Of a stretch of 64,000 nucleotides of DNA, positions 29,132-38,092 are shown one piece after another. The stretch lies in NCBI GenBank assembly GCA_028376765.1, contig JAONBD010000003.1:1-64000 (forward strand), in the 5' to 3' direction. A model generated the notes under the pieces. It ran no database searches. It was not told where the DNA came from and was given only the letters and a program-made list of their open reading frames with translations. Position 1 is the stretch's first letter. Each line of letters starts with the position of its first letter. Both the position numbers and the translations under genes were made by a program. This stretch comes from Candidatus Kapaibacterium sp. (GTDB lineage: Bacteria; Bacteroidota; Ignavibacteria; Kapaibacteriales; UBA2268).

Positions 29132-30001
29132 GTGAGATTTATTATTTCTCCAATCCTTTCTTACCTTAACAAAGATTTCTAAATATACATCCATACCCAA
29201 AAGTTCTTCAATTTCTTTTCGAGCGTATTGTCCAATATTTTTAATCATTGCACCACCCTTACCAATTAGTATTTTCTTCTGATTATCTCTTTCAACGATA
29301 ATTTCGGCATGGATATACCACTTACCTTTTTCTCGTTCTTTAAATTCCAAAATTGATACTTCCGTAGAATAAGGAATTTCTTCTTTAAAGCTAAAAAAGA
29401 TTTGCTCTCTTATAAGCTCAGAAACAAAAAATCTTTGTGGTTCGGTACTCAAAAGTTCAGGATCGTAATAAAAAGGATTTTCAGGAATGTATTGGCTAAT
29501 AGCTTTTATTACATTGTCTAAATTTTCTTTTGATTTAGCTGAAATTGGTACAATTTGATCAAAAGTCCCCTCATCATAGAATTTTTTGATTAATGGGAGA
29601 GTTTCTTTCACATCTTTTTTTAGGTCAATTTTATTGAGAATTAAAATTTTAGGTTTTTTAAAATTCTCAAAAATTTGTTTACTAATAGGATCAGGGAATT
29701 TATCAAGTTCCAGTTTAGCAATGTCTTGTATATATACCATAAGGTCAGCATCATCCAAAGATGAATTTACAAAGTTCATCATTGATCTTTGCATTTCATA
29801 TTTTGGTTTAAGTAAGCCGGGAGTATCAAAGAATATTATTTGAGTATCATCATTATTATAAATACCAAGTACTCTTTTCCTAGTAGTTTGGGGTTTGGGA
29901 GACACTATTGATAGTTTATAATCTAAAAGCCCATTAAGTAAAGTAGATTTTCCAGCGTTAGGTTTCCCAATAATTACAGCATATCCTGCTTTAGTTTTCA
30001 T
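29111..30001 (-). CDS. era: GTPase Era
   Basis: GYAVIIGKPNAGKSTLLNGLL; FFDTPGLLKPKYEMQ; KH region ERDNQKKILIGKGGAMIKNIGQYARKEIEELLGMDVYLEIFVKVRKDWRNN. Confidence 0.95.
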   Translation of the reverse strand: MKTKAGYAVIIGKPNAGKSTLLNGLLDYKLSIVSPKPQTTRKRVLGIYNNDDTQIIFFDTPGLLKPKYEMQRSMMNFVNSSLDDADLMVYIQDIAKLELDKFPDPISKQIFENFKKPKILILNKIDLKKDVKETLPLIKKFYDEGTFDQIVPISAKSKENLDNVIKAISQYIPENPFYYDPELLSTEPQRFFVSELIREQIFFSFKEEIPYSTEVSILEFKEREKGKWYIHAEIIVERDNQKKILIGKGGAMIKNIGQYARKEIEELLGMDVYLEIFVKVRKDWRNNKSHLRSFGY

Positions 30002-30006
30002 TATTA

Positions 30007-30324
30007 TTAACCTTGCTGCTCTTGTGACTTACCAAAGAATTTATAAATTCCGTAGGGTATAATAACACAATAGCCAAGAATCAATAAAAATGGACCAAGA
30101 ACAATTGCTGTAAAGCTATTCCAATTCCCATCAGGAACAGCATATTCATCGCCTTTTCCACCAAAATACATTGCAGAGTAACCAGCTAGGATTACAATTA
30201 ATCCTACTGCGAGTATTTTAAAATTTTGGGCTGTTAGTGGAAAACTCCACTCAACTTTTGATTTTACTGAAGAATTAAAATTCTTTTTTTCAGTAACGGA
30301 TACTTTTCTAACTTTTTTAGCCAT
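30007..30324 (-). CDS. DUF3098-like small membrane protein
   Basis: Two TM segments: FPLTAQNFKILAVGLIVILAGYSAMYFGG and AIVLGPFLLILGYCVIIPYGIY. Confidence 0.5.
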   Translation of the reverse strand: MAKKVRKVSVTEKKNFNSSVKSKVEWSFPLTAQNFKILAVGLIVILAGYSAMYFGGKGDEYAVPDGNWNSFTAIVLGPFLLILGYCVIIPYGIYKFFGKSQEQQG

Positions 30325-30350
30325 ATCTTCTTATATTCGTAATTAAAGTT

Positions 30351-30358
30351 CAAAAATA
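30351..30358 (-). promoter_or_regulatory. -7 box TATTTTTG upstream of the DUF3098-like gene (possible era operon)
   Basis: Reverse complement of caaaaata. Confidence 0.5.
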
Positions 30359-30377
30359 CAAAATTAAACAATTAACT

Positions 30378-31088
30378 ATGTCAGAAAACGAAGAAATAAA
30401 AGGAAAGTTGTTTGTAGTAGCAACTCCTATCGGAAATCCAGAGGATATTAGCCAAAGAGCTATTCATGTTATTAGAATGTCAGATTTTGTAATCTGTGAA
30501 GAATACAAAGAAGGTGCTAGACTTTTGGCAGGAATTAAGTTAAACAAAGAGCTGATAAAATATAACGAACATAGCGGTTTGGAAGATATAATTAATATTA
30601 TCGATTTAATAAAAGAAGGTAAAAAATTAGCATTAATAAGCGATTGTGGAACTCCAGCTATTGCTGATCCAGGGCATGATTTAATAAGAGCATGTATAAA
30701 AAATAATTATAATATGGAAGTTGTTCCAGGTGCAAGTTCACCGCTAACAGCTTTGCTTTACAGTGGATTTGATAGTTCAGAATTTCTTTTTGCTGGCTTT
30801 TTAGGTAGAACCGAAGAGGATAGAATTAGAAAACTTAAAGAACTAAGTAGCCAAACTAGAACTGTAATTCTATTAGAAACCCCTTACAGGCTCAAAAATT
30901 TCTTAGCATCTGCAAGTAAAGTTTTACCAAATAGGCATGCGTATATTGGTTTTAATTTGACTTATGCCTATGAATCGCATCATTACGGAACTTTTGAAGA
31001 ACTAAATGATAAATTCAAAGATCAAAGATTAAAAGCTGAATTTGTGGTTGTTTTTGAGGGAAGAGGTGGTTCCAGAGTAGCTTATTAA
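30378..31088 (+). CDS. rsmI: 16S rRNA (cytidine 2'-O)-methyltransferase
   Basis: GKLFVVATPIGNPEDISQRAI; ALISDCGTPAIADPGHDLIRAC; VVPGASSPLTALLYSGF. Confidence 0.92.
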   Translation: MSENEEIKGKLFVVATPIGNPEDISQRAIHVIRMSDFVICEEYKEGARLLAGIKLNKELIKYNEHSGLEDIINIIDLIKEGKKLALISDCGTPAIADPGHDLIRACIKNNYNMEVVPGASSPLTALLYSGFDSSEFLFAGFLGRTEEDRIRKLKELSSQTRTVILLETPYRLKNFLASASKVLPNRHAYIGFNLTYAYESHHYGTFEELNDKFKDQRLKAEFVVVFEGRGGSRVAY

Positions 31089-32389
31089 TACTTAACCGTA
31101 AAATCCATTTTATTTAACCATTTTCTAATTCTATCAGAAGATTCATCATTAGGTTTTAATCTCAAATAATCATTAAAATCATCTGCAGCATCTTTATCTT
31201 CTTTCATTTGCCTGAAGGTTACCCCTCTGTTTAGATATGATTGAGCATAATCTGGATTTAATTCGATTGCTAGAGTATAATCTTCTAAGGCTTTTTTGTA
31301 GTAACGCATTTTCATATATGCGTTGCCACGCCCAATGTATGCACCAAGAAGTTTATTATTCTGAGCTAATGCTTTTGAAAAGTCTTTAATTGCTTCTTTG
31401 TGTCTTGCCAGATTTGCATTTGCATTTGCTCTACCAAAAAATGCGGCAAAAAACTTGGGTTCAATATTAACTGCTTCAGTGTAATCAGCAATTGCAGCAA
31501 TAAAGTCCTTGGTATTAAAATTTGCATTAGCCCTGTTATAATAATAATTAGGGTTTTTTCTATTAAAAGATATAGCTTTAGTATAGTCTCCAATTGCAAG
31601 TTCATATCTTTTGGTTGCAAAATGTGCTATTCCTCTATTATTATAAGCTTCTTCGTGATCAGGTTTGATTTTAATTACTTGATTATAGTCGATTAGAGCT
31701 TTATCAAAATCTCTCATTTTTGAATAAATCATACCCCTGTAGTTAAATGCTAGGTATGATTGTGGATCAATGGATACAGCTTTAGTATAATCACTAATCG
31801 CTTCTTTAAATTTCTTTTGATTACCATAGGTAATCCCTCTCGAAATATATGATTTTGGATCTTTTGGGGTAAGCTGAATTACTTTAGAATAGTCGCTAAT
31901 TGCCTCATCATATTTTTTGAGCATGAATTGAATATTACCTCTTTGCTGAAAGGCTAAAGTATAGGTTTCATTAAGCTCAAGTGTTCTTTGGTAATCAGCG
32001 AGTGCTTCCTGATATTGTTTTAAACCTTGTTTAGCTAATGCTCTTTTGTAAAAAGCAAAATAGAAATCTGGGTTTTGTTCAATTGCTTCATTAAAATCCT
32101 TTAAGGCATCATTATAATTTCCAACTTCGAGATAGGAACTGCCTCTTTTGAAATGAGCAAATGAAAAATTTGGATTTAATGTTATAGTATTTGTAAAATC
32201 TCTAATTGATTCTTTAAATTTCTTTACAGCCATAAGGGTAGTCCCACGCTTGAAGTGTGCGTATGCTGCCTGAGGGTTTATAGCAATGGATTTTGTGTAA
32301 CATTCTATAGCTTCTTTAAAGCTTTCGTGTTTAACATTTTCATCGCCTTTTTCGACCCAACTCTCCGCTTCTCTTATTTCACTACTCAT
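31085..32389 (-). CDS. TPR repeat protein
   Basis: About a dozen 34-aa repeats of form AxxDYTKAIxxNPxxxxAYxxRGxxxxxxKxYxEA. Confidence 0.9.
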   Translation of the reverse strand: MSSEIREAESWVEKGDENVKHESFKEAIECYTKSIAINPQAAYAHFKRGTTLMAVKKFKESIRDFTNTITLNPNFSFAHFKRGSSYLEVGNYNDALKDFNEAIEQNPDFYFAFYKRALAKQGLKQYQEALADYQRTLELNETYTLAFQQRGNIQFMLKKYDEAISDYSKVIQLTPKDPKSYISRGITYGNQKKFKEAISDYTKAVSIDPQSYLAFNYRGMIYSKMRDFDKALIDYNQVIKIKPDHEEAYNNRGIAHFATKRYELAIGDYTKAISFNRKNPNYYYNRANANFNTKDFIAAIADYTEAVNIEPKFFAAFFGRANANANLARHKEAIKDFSKALAQNNKLLGAYIGRGNAYMKMRYYKKALEDYTLAIELNPDYAQSYLNRGVTFRQMKEDKDAADDFNDYLRLKPNDESSDRIRKWLNKMDFTVKY

Positions 32390-32462
32390 CTTCTCTTTTG
32401 AAATTTAAGACTAAACTGTATATTGCAATTTGAGAAATTAAATTAACAAATTTTATATAAAT

Positions 32463-33323
32463 ATGCTATATAAACAAATCAATTTTATAAACGAAGAAAC
32501 TGCAAAATATCATATAAGAAATTTTATTGAAGAAGATTCTCCAAATGGAGATGTTACGGGTGATAGTATTTTTGATGGTAGTGAGCTATCAAAGGCACAA
32601 GTATACTGTAAATCTGACACTGTTTTAGCTGGTGTTGGGCTAATCAAATTATTTTTTGAAGAAGATACGAGTGTTAACGAAATTTTTAAAGATGGAGACA
32701 AGTTAAATGTAGGTTCTGTTATTGCTGAGATAAATGGCAAAACCAGTACAATACTTAAAATGGAAAGACTATTTTTAAATCTACTGCAAAGAATGTGCGG
32801 AATAGCATATAATACTAGCAAGATGGTTGAAATAGCGAAGCCTTTTAATGTTGAAGTACTTGATACTAGAAAAACAACACCAGGGCTCCGAATGTTTGAA
32901 AAATATTCTGTTTTTGCTGGTGGAGGTACAAACCATAGATATGACCTTTCATCTGGAATACTAATTAAAGATAACCATATAGCAGCAAGTGGTGGAATCT
33001 CTAATGCTTTAAAGAAAGTAAAATCTAAAGTAAGCGGTTTACCAATTGAAATTGAAATTGATACTTTTAGTCAACTTGAAGAAGCTTTGAGCGAAGGTGT
33101 TGATGCACTCTTACTGGATAATTTCAGCCCTGATGACACTAAAAAAGCAGTTTCATTAATACGGAGTAGTCCAAACGGAGAGAAAATTTATGTAGAATCA
33201 AGTGGAGGAATTGATTTATCAAATATAAATTCTTATGTTGTAACTGGAATTAATGCAGTGTCATCGGGAGCAATTACACACAGTGTTAGTTCTGCAGACA
33301 TAAGCTTAGATTTCAAATATTAA
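32463..33323 (+). CDS. nadC: Nicotinate-nucleotide pyrophosphorylase (carboxylating)
   Basis: ERLFLNLLQRMCGIAYNTSKMV; DTRKTTPGLRMFEKYSVFAGGGTNHRYDLSSGILIKDNHI; VESSGGIDLSNI. Confidence 0.95.
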   Translation: MLYKQINFINEETAKYHIRNFIEEDSPNGDVTGDSIFDGSELSKAQVYCKSDTVLAGVGLIKLFFEEDTSVNEIFKDGDKLNVGSVIAEINGKTSTILKMERLFLNLLQRMCGIAYNTSKMVEIAKPFNVEVLDTRKTTPGLRMFEKYSVFAGGGTNHRYDLSSGILIKDNHIAASGGISNALKKVKSKVSGLPIEIEIDTFSQLEEALSEGVDALLLDNFSPDDTKKAVSLIRSSPNGEKIYVESSGGIDLSNINSYVVTGINAVSSGAITHSVSSADISLDFKY

Positions 33324-33336
33324 GGAGATGTGTTCA

Positions 33337-33789
33337 ATGTCAGAAGAACAAAACAAAATATTTTCTCGAAGAGACCTTTTAAAAAGTGCTGTGAGTGGTG
33401 TTGCAGTTATTAGTGGTATGGCAGTAATTACTGCTTGTGGAGGTTCTTCAAAAAAAGCAGAACCAGAAGCAATGCCCGAAGAAAAAAAGCCTGATGAGGC
33501 TGTTCAAGAAAAAGTAGCTGAAAAGCCTGAATCTGATATGGCTGCAAATGAAGCTGCTTCAAATGACCCTTGCTCAGATTTAACTGGAGTTGCAGAAGAC
33601 GAAGTTAAAAAAAGAAATACTATTTATCAGTACAAAGAAGTTTCTGATAAAGAAGGACAAATGTGTCAAAATTGCCAACTTTACAACAAAGCATCGGATG
33701 AAGGCTCTTGTGGTGGTTGCCAATTGTTCAAAGGTCCTGTACAGTCAAATGGCTGGTGCGTATCATGGGTGAAAAATCCTAAAGCATAA
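33337..33789 (+). CDS. High-potential iron-sulfur protein (HiPIP), Tat-type signal with lipobox
   Basis: SRRDLLKSAVSGVAVISGMAVITACGG; C-x2-C-x14-C-x12-C in MCQNCQLYNKASDEGSCGGCQLFKGPVQSNGWCVSW. Confidence 0.8.
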   Translation: MSEEQNKIFSRRDLLKSAVSGVAVISGMAVITACGGSSKKAEPEAMPEEKKPDEAVQEKVAEKPESDMAANEAASNDPCSDLTGVAEDEVKKRNTIYQYKEVSDKEGQMCQNCQLYNKASDEGSCGGCQLFKGPVQSNGWCVSWVKNPKA

Positions 33790-33798
33790 ATTATATTA

Positions 33799-33822
33799 AG
33801 GCGAATTTAATTCGCCTTTTTT
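33799..33822 (+). terminator. Rho-independent terminator after the HiPIP gene
   Basis: AAGGCGAATTTAATTCGCCTTTTTT. Confidence 0.85.
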
Positions 33823-33886
33823 ATTTAACAATCCTATCCTAAGTAAGCACTCCAAAATTTATTTTAATAAATAATTATATTGATTT

Positions 33887-35068
33887 ATGTTAAGCAAAGA
33901 GCTGATTGAACATGTTTTTAAGGCATTTTCTGTTGAAAGATGGAATGATAAACTACGGCCTATACCCTTAATCCAAATGGATAAGCACGCTCATAAAATG
34001 ATGATAGCTTATGTTCTTGCCCGTTACGAAGAAGATATAGGGAATGAGTTTAGTTGGAGTGATATTATAAAAGGTGGAATTTATGAGCTGTTACGTAGAA
34101 GTGTAATTTCTGATATTCAGTCTCCTGTTTACGAAGAAATTGCTAAAAATAAAAGTTTACTTAGCAAACTAAACTATATGATTTTTAAAGAGGTTGAAAA
34201 CAAAATACCTCAAAAAGAAATACGAGATGAATTTGAACAATATCTGCTTGATAAAGATTCATTACATCCACTTTCCAGAAAAATTCTTGATGGAGCTCAT
34301 AGATATTCTACATATTGGGAATTTCAGATAATTAGGCACGCAAATCCAAATGGTTATTCTATAAGTGATATAGAAATTCAACTGGGTAATCAAATAGAAT
34401 CTTTAAGTGATTTGGAAGGTATAAGAAGATTAAAGAAACGACATAACATTAAAAATTTTGTTGACCTATGTGGCGAGCTTAGATACCAAATTAGATGGGG
34501 ACATTTACCCAGAATACCTTTAACAAGTGTACTTGGTCATTCTTTAATGGTAGCAGTTGTATCTTATTTTTTGACTAAAGAAATAAGCGGAGCTTCGGAA
34601 AAAAGGATTTATAATAACTTTTTCTGTGGTCTGTTTCATGATTTGCCAGAGGTTGTTACAAGGGATATTATAAAACCAGTAAAAAGATCTGTTCCTGGCA
34701 TGAGAGAAGAAATCCAGAAAATTGAACGCAATCTTGCTGAAAAAGAAATCTATCCTCACATAAGAAAGAGCTGGGTAGAAGAAATTAAGTTCTTCACCCA
34801 AGATGAATTTAGATATAAATCTGGAAGCAAAAAATTTGCAAAATATAATGACTTTACAGAGTATATTAAAACAAATGATAACCCATTAGATGGACCACTT
34901 ATAAAAGCTGCCGATGAGTTTTCTGCTTTTTTAGAAGCTTATAATTCTATCAATTATGGAATTAAATCTAAAGAGCTGGAAAATGCAGTTTCTAATTTGC
35001 AATATAAATATAAAGAATCCACTATTTCAGGTTTGGATATCTCTCAACTTTTTGCTTTATATAAATGA
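33887..35068 (+). CDS. HD domain phosphohydrolase
   Basis: VLGHSLMVAVVSYFL...NFFCGLFHDLPEVVTRDI...IKAADEFSAFLEA. Confidence 0.8.
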   Translation: MLSKELIEHVFKAFSVERWNDKLRPIPLIQMDKHAHKMMIAYVLARYEEDIGNEFSWSDIIKGGIYELLRRSVISDIQSPVYEEIAKNKSLLSKLNYMIFKEVENKIPQKEIRDEFEQYLLDKDSLHPLSRKILDGAHRYSTYWEFQIIRHANPNGYSISDIEIQLGNQIESLSDLEGIRRLKKRHNIKNFVDLCGELRYQIRWGHLPRIPLTSVLGHSLMVAVVSYFLTKEISGASEKRIYNNFFCGLFHDLPEVVTRDIIKPVKRSVPGMREEIQKIERNLAEKEIYPHIRKSWVEEIKFFTQDEFRYKSGSKKFAKYNDFTEYIKTNDNPLDGPLIKAADEFSAFLEAYNSINYGIKSKELENAVSNLQYKYKESTISGLDISQLFALYK

Positions 35069-35096
35069 AGTTTGGTACCTTCTTGATAGGTAGTTT

Positions 35097-35516
35097 TTAT
35101 TTTACTTCAAGTTCTAACACATAGTCTGATTTGTTTATTTCTTTTTTATAAACTGGATAAGGAGAAAGTTCTTTTATTGTCATCTTTAAACTAAGAATTT
35201 CTTTTTCAAGATCTTCAGTCGATAATAATGTTTCTTCTGAATTTCCATTACTATCGCTTACTAACAATTTAATAATTGCTTCACCTTGCCAAAAACAATC
35301 TACCCCAGTTGGGCATCTAGAATCACCTGTTACATCAATAAAGTTTATAATATAATCGATGTTATTAGCAGTATAAAAATATTGGTCTCCTATTGATATT
35401 CGACTTTGCACTTGCTCATTATTATTGTCACTTTTTACATCTGTTAAATCTGTATCAAACTTATTACAAGCAAATAAAGCTATACTGATAATTACTATGC
35501 CTAAAATTTTTCTCAT
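35097..35516 (-). CDS. Small putative lipoprotein
   Basis: MRKILGIVIISIALFACNKFD lipobox. Confidence 0.6.
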   Translation of the reverse strand: MRKILGIVIISIALFACNKFDTDLTDVKSDNNNEQVQSRISIGDQYFYTANNIDYIINFIDVTGDSRCPTGVDCFWQGEAIIKLLVSDSNGNSEETLLSTEDLEKEILSLKMTIKELSPYPVYKKEINKSDYVLELEVK

Positions 35517-35725
35517 TTTCTATTCCTTTTATGTTTATCTAAATAACTCGCTAATCAAATTAAAGTTACAAACTAATTGGTTACTTGAAACTTTTTTACA
35601 AATCAAGACACTTACTGTTAACAATAAGACTATAAGAATTGTATTTTTATATCATTAAAAAAAAGTAAGTTTTTCATTAAAATTTGATAGTGTAAGTTTT
35701 GCCCCTTTACTATCATTTATACCAC

Positions 35726-35760
35726 AAAAGTAGAATTGCCAAAAGCAATTCTACTTTTTT
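35726..35760 (+). terminator. Strong intrinsic terminator with no annotated + strand gene upstream
   Basis: AAAGTAGAATTGC-CAAAA-GCAATTCTACTTTTTT, perfect 13-bp stem. Confidence 0.7.
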
Positions 35761-35804
35761 ATATCAATTTTTATTAAATAACGTATTGATTATACTTTCT
35801 TTTA

Positions 35805-35812
35805 TATTTTTG
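35805..35812 (+). promoter_or_regulatory. -7 box TATTTTTG, 4 nt before the Omp85-like ATG
   Basis: AATA spacer then ATG at 35817. Confidence 0.6.
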
Positions 35813-35816
35813 AATA

Positions 35817-37427
35817 ATGAAAATTACAGTCTTCATAATAATTTTTCTTAGTGCAATTCAAATTGCAAAATCAGATAATTACATCAGAACAATTTATATT
35901 GATAATGGTAATGTATTTCCTGATTCCACTTCAAATTTTATGTCGAGAATAATCAATTCTTTACATTTCCCAACACGCCCATATATTATTGAACAAGAAT
36001 TGCTATTTGGTGTTAATGATATTGTAGATGAAGATTTACTACTTGAATCTGAGCGAAATCTTCGAAGGATGAACATTTTTACTGATGTTGATATCAGATT
36101 AGATACCGTTGGCTACGACTTAGTAGATGTATATGTAAATACTACTGATAAATGGTCCACTACTCCAGCATTATTAATTGGGTCGGGTGGAGGTCAAACC
36201 GAATCGGGCTTTAAACTTGAAGATGATAATTTGGCGGGAAGAGCTTATTTCCTATCACTTCAAGCATTAAAAAGAACGGAAAACGACATTGGGTGGCAAG
36301 GCTCGGTCTTCTTGAATAAGACTAGGTTTTTCAGACAAAATTTTGATATTAATCTATCATTAATTTCTCACAAATATAAAACAACGCAAATCTTTGGTTT
36401 ATCGAAACCTTTCAGAAATCTATTAGATGCTTATTCATGGCAATTTAAAACAAAAAATATTTTTGGAAACGATTTTTTATATAATGAACAATTAAATGGT
36501 CAAAATCAGGCACAACAATTACTGGGCATTCACGAACAGAAAATTTCTGCTTATTATTCAAAAGCATTTATAAGTGATTTACGTTCTTTTGCAACCGTAT
36601 ATATTGATATAAATAGTACAGACAGAGGTTTACCACAATTTAGAAGAGCTTTTGATAACACTGGAAAGTTCTTAATAGAATTTTCTTCTGTATCAGAAGA
36701 TTACTTTAAAACTAATAGATTAAACACCTATCAAGACGAAGATATTATGGTTGGTGGTTATGGCTCGGTCATATTAGGTAGAACTTTCCCTATTGACTCA
36801 ACTGGTGATAAAGTATGGTACGCTGGAGCAAGGGGAGAAAGATCATGGGTTGGGTCGAATTGGTATATTTACACTCAAGTAGGTGGAGGGTCTGGTTTTG
36901 ACGATGGATTTGCAAAATATACATTTCAAGATTCGAAAATATTAGGGTTTTTAACATTAGGTCCTAAGCAAGTTATAGCAACTCGCTTCAGACAACAAAC
37001 AGCTTGGAATTGGCCAGCGGATAGGCAGCTAGTTTTGGATAATGATTATGGGTTAAGAGGTTTTGAACTGAATAGGTTAGCAGGAGATTCTAGAATTCAG
37101 TCTAATCTTGAATATAGATTTTTCCCAGGATGGAAAGCTTGGGTCTTTAAAGTGAGCTGGGCAGCTTTTTATGATATGGGTACAACATGGGATCAGGATT
37201 TTGGTTTTGAAAATGCTAGGTGGTATAAATCAGCAGGTCTAGGTATTCGTTTTCATAACGAAATGGCTAGCGGTAAAACTAATGTTTACAGAATAGATTT
37301 TGCATATAATTTTGATGATATGAAATTTGGCGGTATAGTCTTTACTACTGGGCAGCAATTCTCACTTTTCGATATTCATAATTTTAGAATACCAGATATA
37401 TTTGGGTTAGATTTTGATGGAGAATAA
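35817..37427 (+). CDS. POTRA/Omp85-like outer membrane protein
   Basis: PYIIEQELLFGVNDIVDEDLLLESERNLRRMNIFTDVDIRLD POTRA-like; C-terminal beta barrel. Confidence 0.65.
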   Translation: MKITVFIIIFLSAIQIAKSDNYIRTIYIDNGNVFPDSTSNFMSRIINSLHFPTRPYIIEQELLFGVNDIVDEDLLLESERNLRRMNIFTDVDIRLDTVGYDLVDVYVNTTDKWSTTPALLIGSGGGQTESGFKLEDDNLAGRAYFLSLQALKRTENDIGWQGSVFLNKTRFFRQNFDINLSLISHKYKTTQIFGLSKPFRNLLDAYSWQFKTKNIFGNDFLYNEQLNGQNQAQQLLGIHEQKISAYYSKAFISDLRSFATVYIDINSTDRGLPQFRRAFDNTGKFLIEFSSVSEDYFKTNRLNTYQDEDIMVGGYGSVILGRTFPIDSTGDKVWYAGARGERSWVGSNWYIYTQVGGGSGFDDGFAKYTFQDSKILGFLTLGPKQVIATRFRQQTAWNWPADRQLVLDNDYGLRGFELNRLAGDSRIQSNLEYRFFPGWKAWVFKVSWAAFYDMGTTWDQDFGFENARWYKSAGLGIRFHNEMASGKTNVYRIDFAYNFDDMKFGGIVFTTGQQFSLFDIHNFRIPDIFGLDFDGE

Positions 37428-37430
37428 TTT

Positions 37431-38069
37431 TTATTTGCTTGTAATTCCTTCAAATGAATTGCTATCAAATACTTTTTTATTAATAACATAACTTGCTCTT
37501 AGACCACAATTCCAATATGAATCGTTTGTACCATCTAACCATGGGTTTATATTATCAGTAAGAGCAAAGTTTACCCCCACTTGCAAAGAGATTGATAATT
37601 CTTTTTTTATACTATATGTAATATTAAAGCTTGGGGAGGCTTTAAAAGATACGTTTAATTGATTGTTATCAATCTTTGGAAAGGATACATTTTCTACGAT
37701 AAATTCATCTTTATCGAAGTTTGAAATAAAAGTTAACACTCCAAGATTAATTTTAAAATCAAGTTCTATTCTATTAAAATTAAAAATCTCATAACCAATT
37801 ATTCCATCGATTGATCCATAATTAAGTTTGTACGAAGATGGATAGTCAGATTTGTCGTGACCATATTCTACACTTATTCCATAAAAATAAGGCTCAGTTA
37901 CGTTATCTTTATTAACAAATGAAACGCCATAATAATTGCCCAAATTATTATTAATATTTGGAGATTCATTATTAGAAATTATAATACCACTTCTAATTGA
38001 AATAGATTTATTTGCTAAAAGCCCATTGCTTGATATAATTAATAATATTAAAATAAGTGGAAGTTTCAT
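37431..38069 (-). CDS. Hypothetical outer-membrane beta-barrel-like protein
   Basis: Signal peptide; beta-rich sequence. Confidence 0.45.
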   Translation of the reverse strand: MKLPLILILLIISSNGLLANKSISIRSGIIISNNESPNINNNLGNYYGVSFVNKDNVTEPYFYGISVEYGHDKSDYPSSYKLNYGSIDGIIGYEIFNFNRIELDFKINLGVLTFISNFDKDEFIVENVSFPKIDNNQLNVSFKASPSFNITYSIKKELSISLQVGVNFALTDNINPWLDGTNDSYWNCGLRASYVINKKVFDSNSFEGITSK

Positions 38070-38073
38070 TTTT

Positions 38074-38081
38074 CAAAAATA
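38074..38081 (-). promoter_or_regulatory. -7 box TATTTTTG, 4 nt before ATG of the 38069 gene
   Basis: Reverse complement of caaaaata; AAAA spacer then ATG at 38069. Confidence 0.6.
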
Positions 38082-38092
38082 CAAGAAAAATA

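Noticed and set aside
31366-31696. ORFs on both strands inside the TPR gene (31366-31620, 31400-31696)
   Set aside because: Low-complexity frames within a clear TPR coding region.
31085-32389. Tandem repeats considered as a CRISPR array
   Set aside because: They are 34-aa (102-bp) TPR coding repeats with diverged sequence, not short identical repeats with unique spacers. No CRISPR array was seen in the window.
35425-35658. 77-aa ORF on + strand upstream of the orphan terminator
   Set aside because: Mostly antisense to the lipoprotein gene; no recognisable composition or ribosome site.
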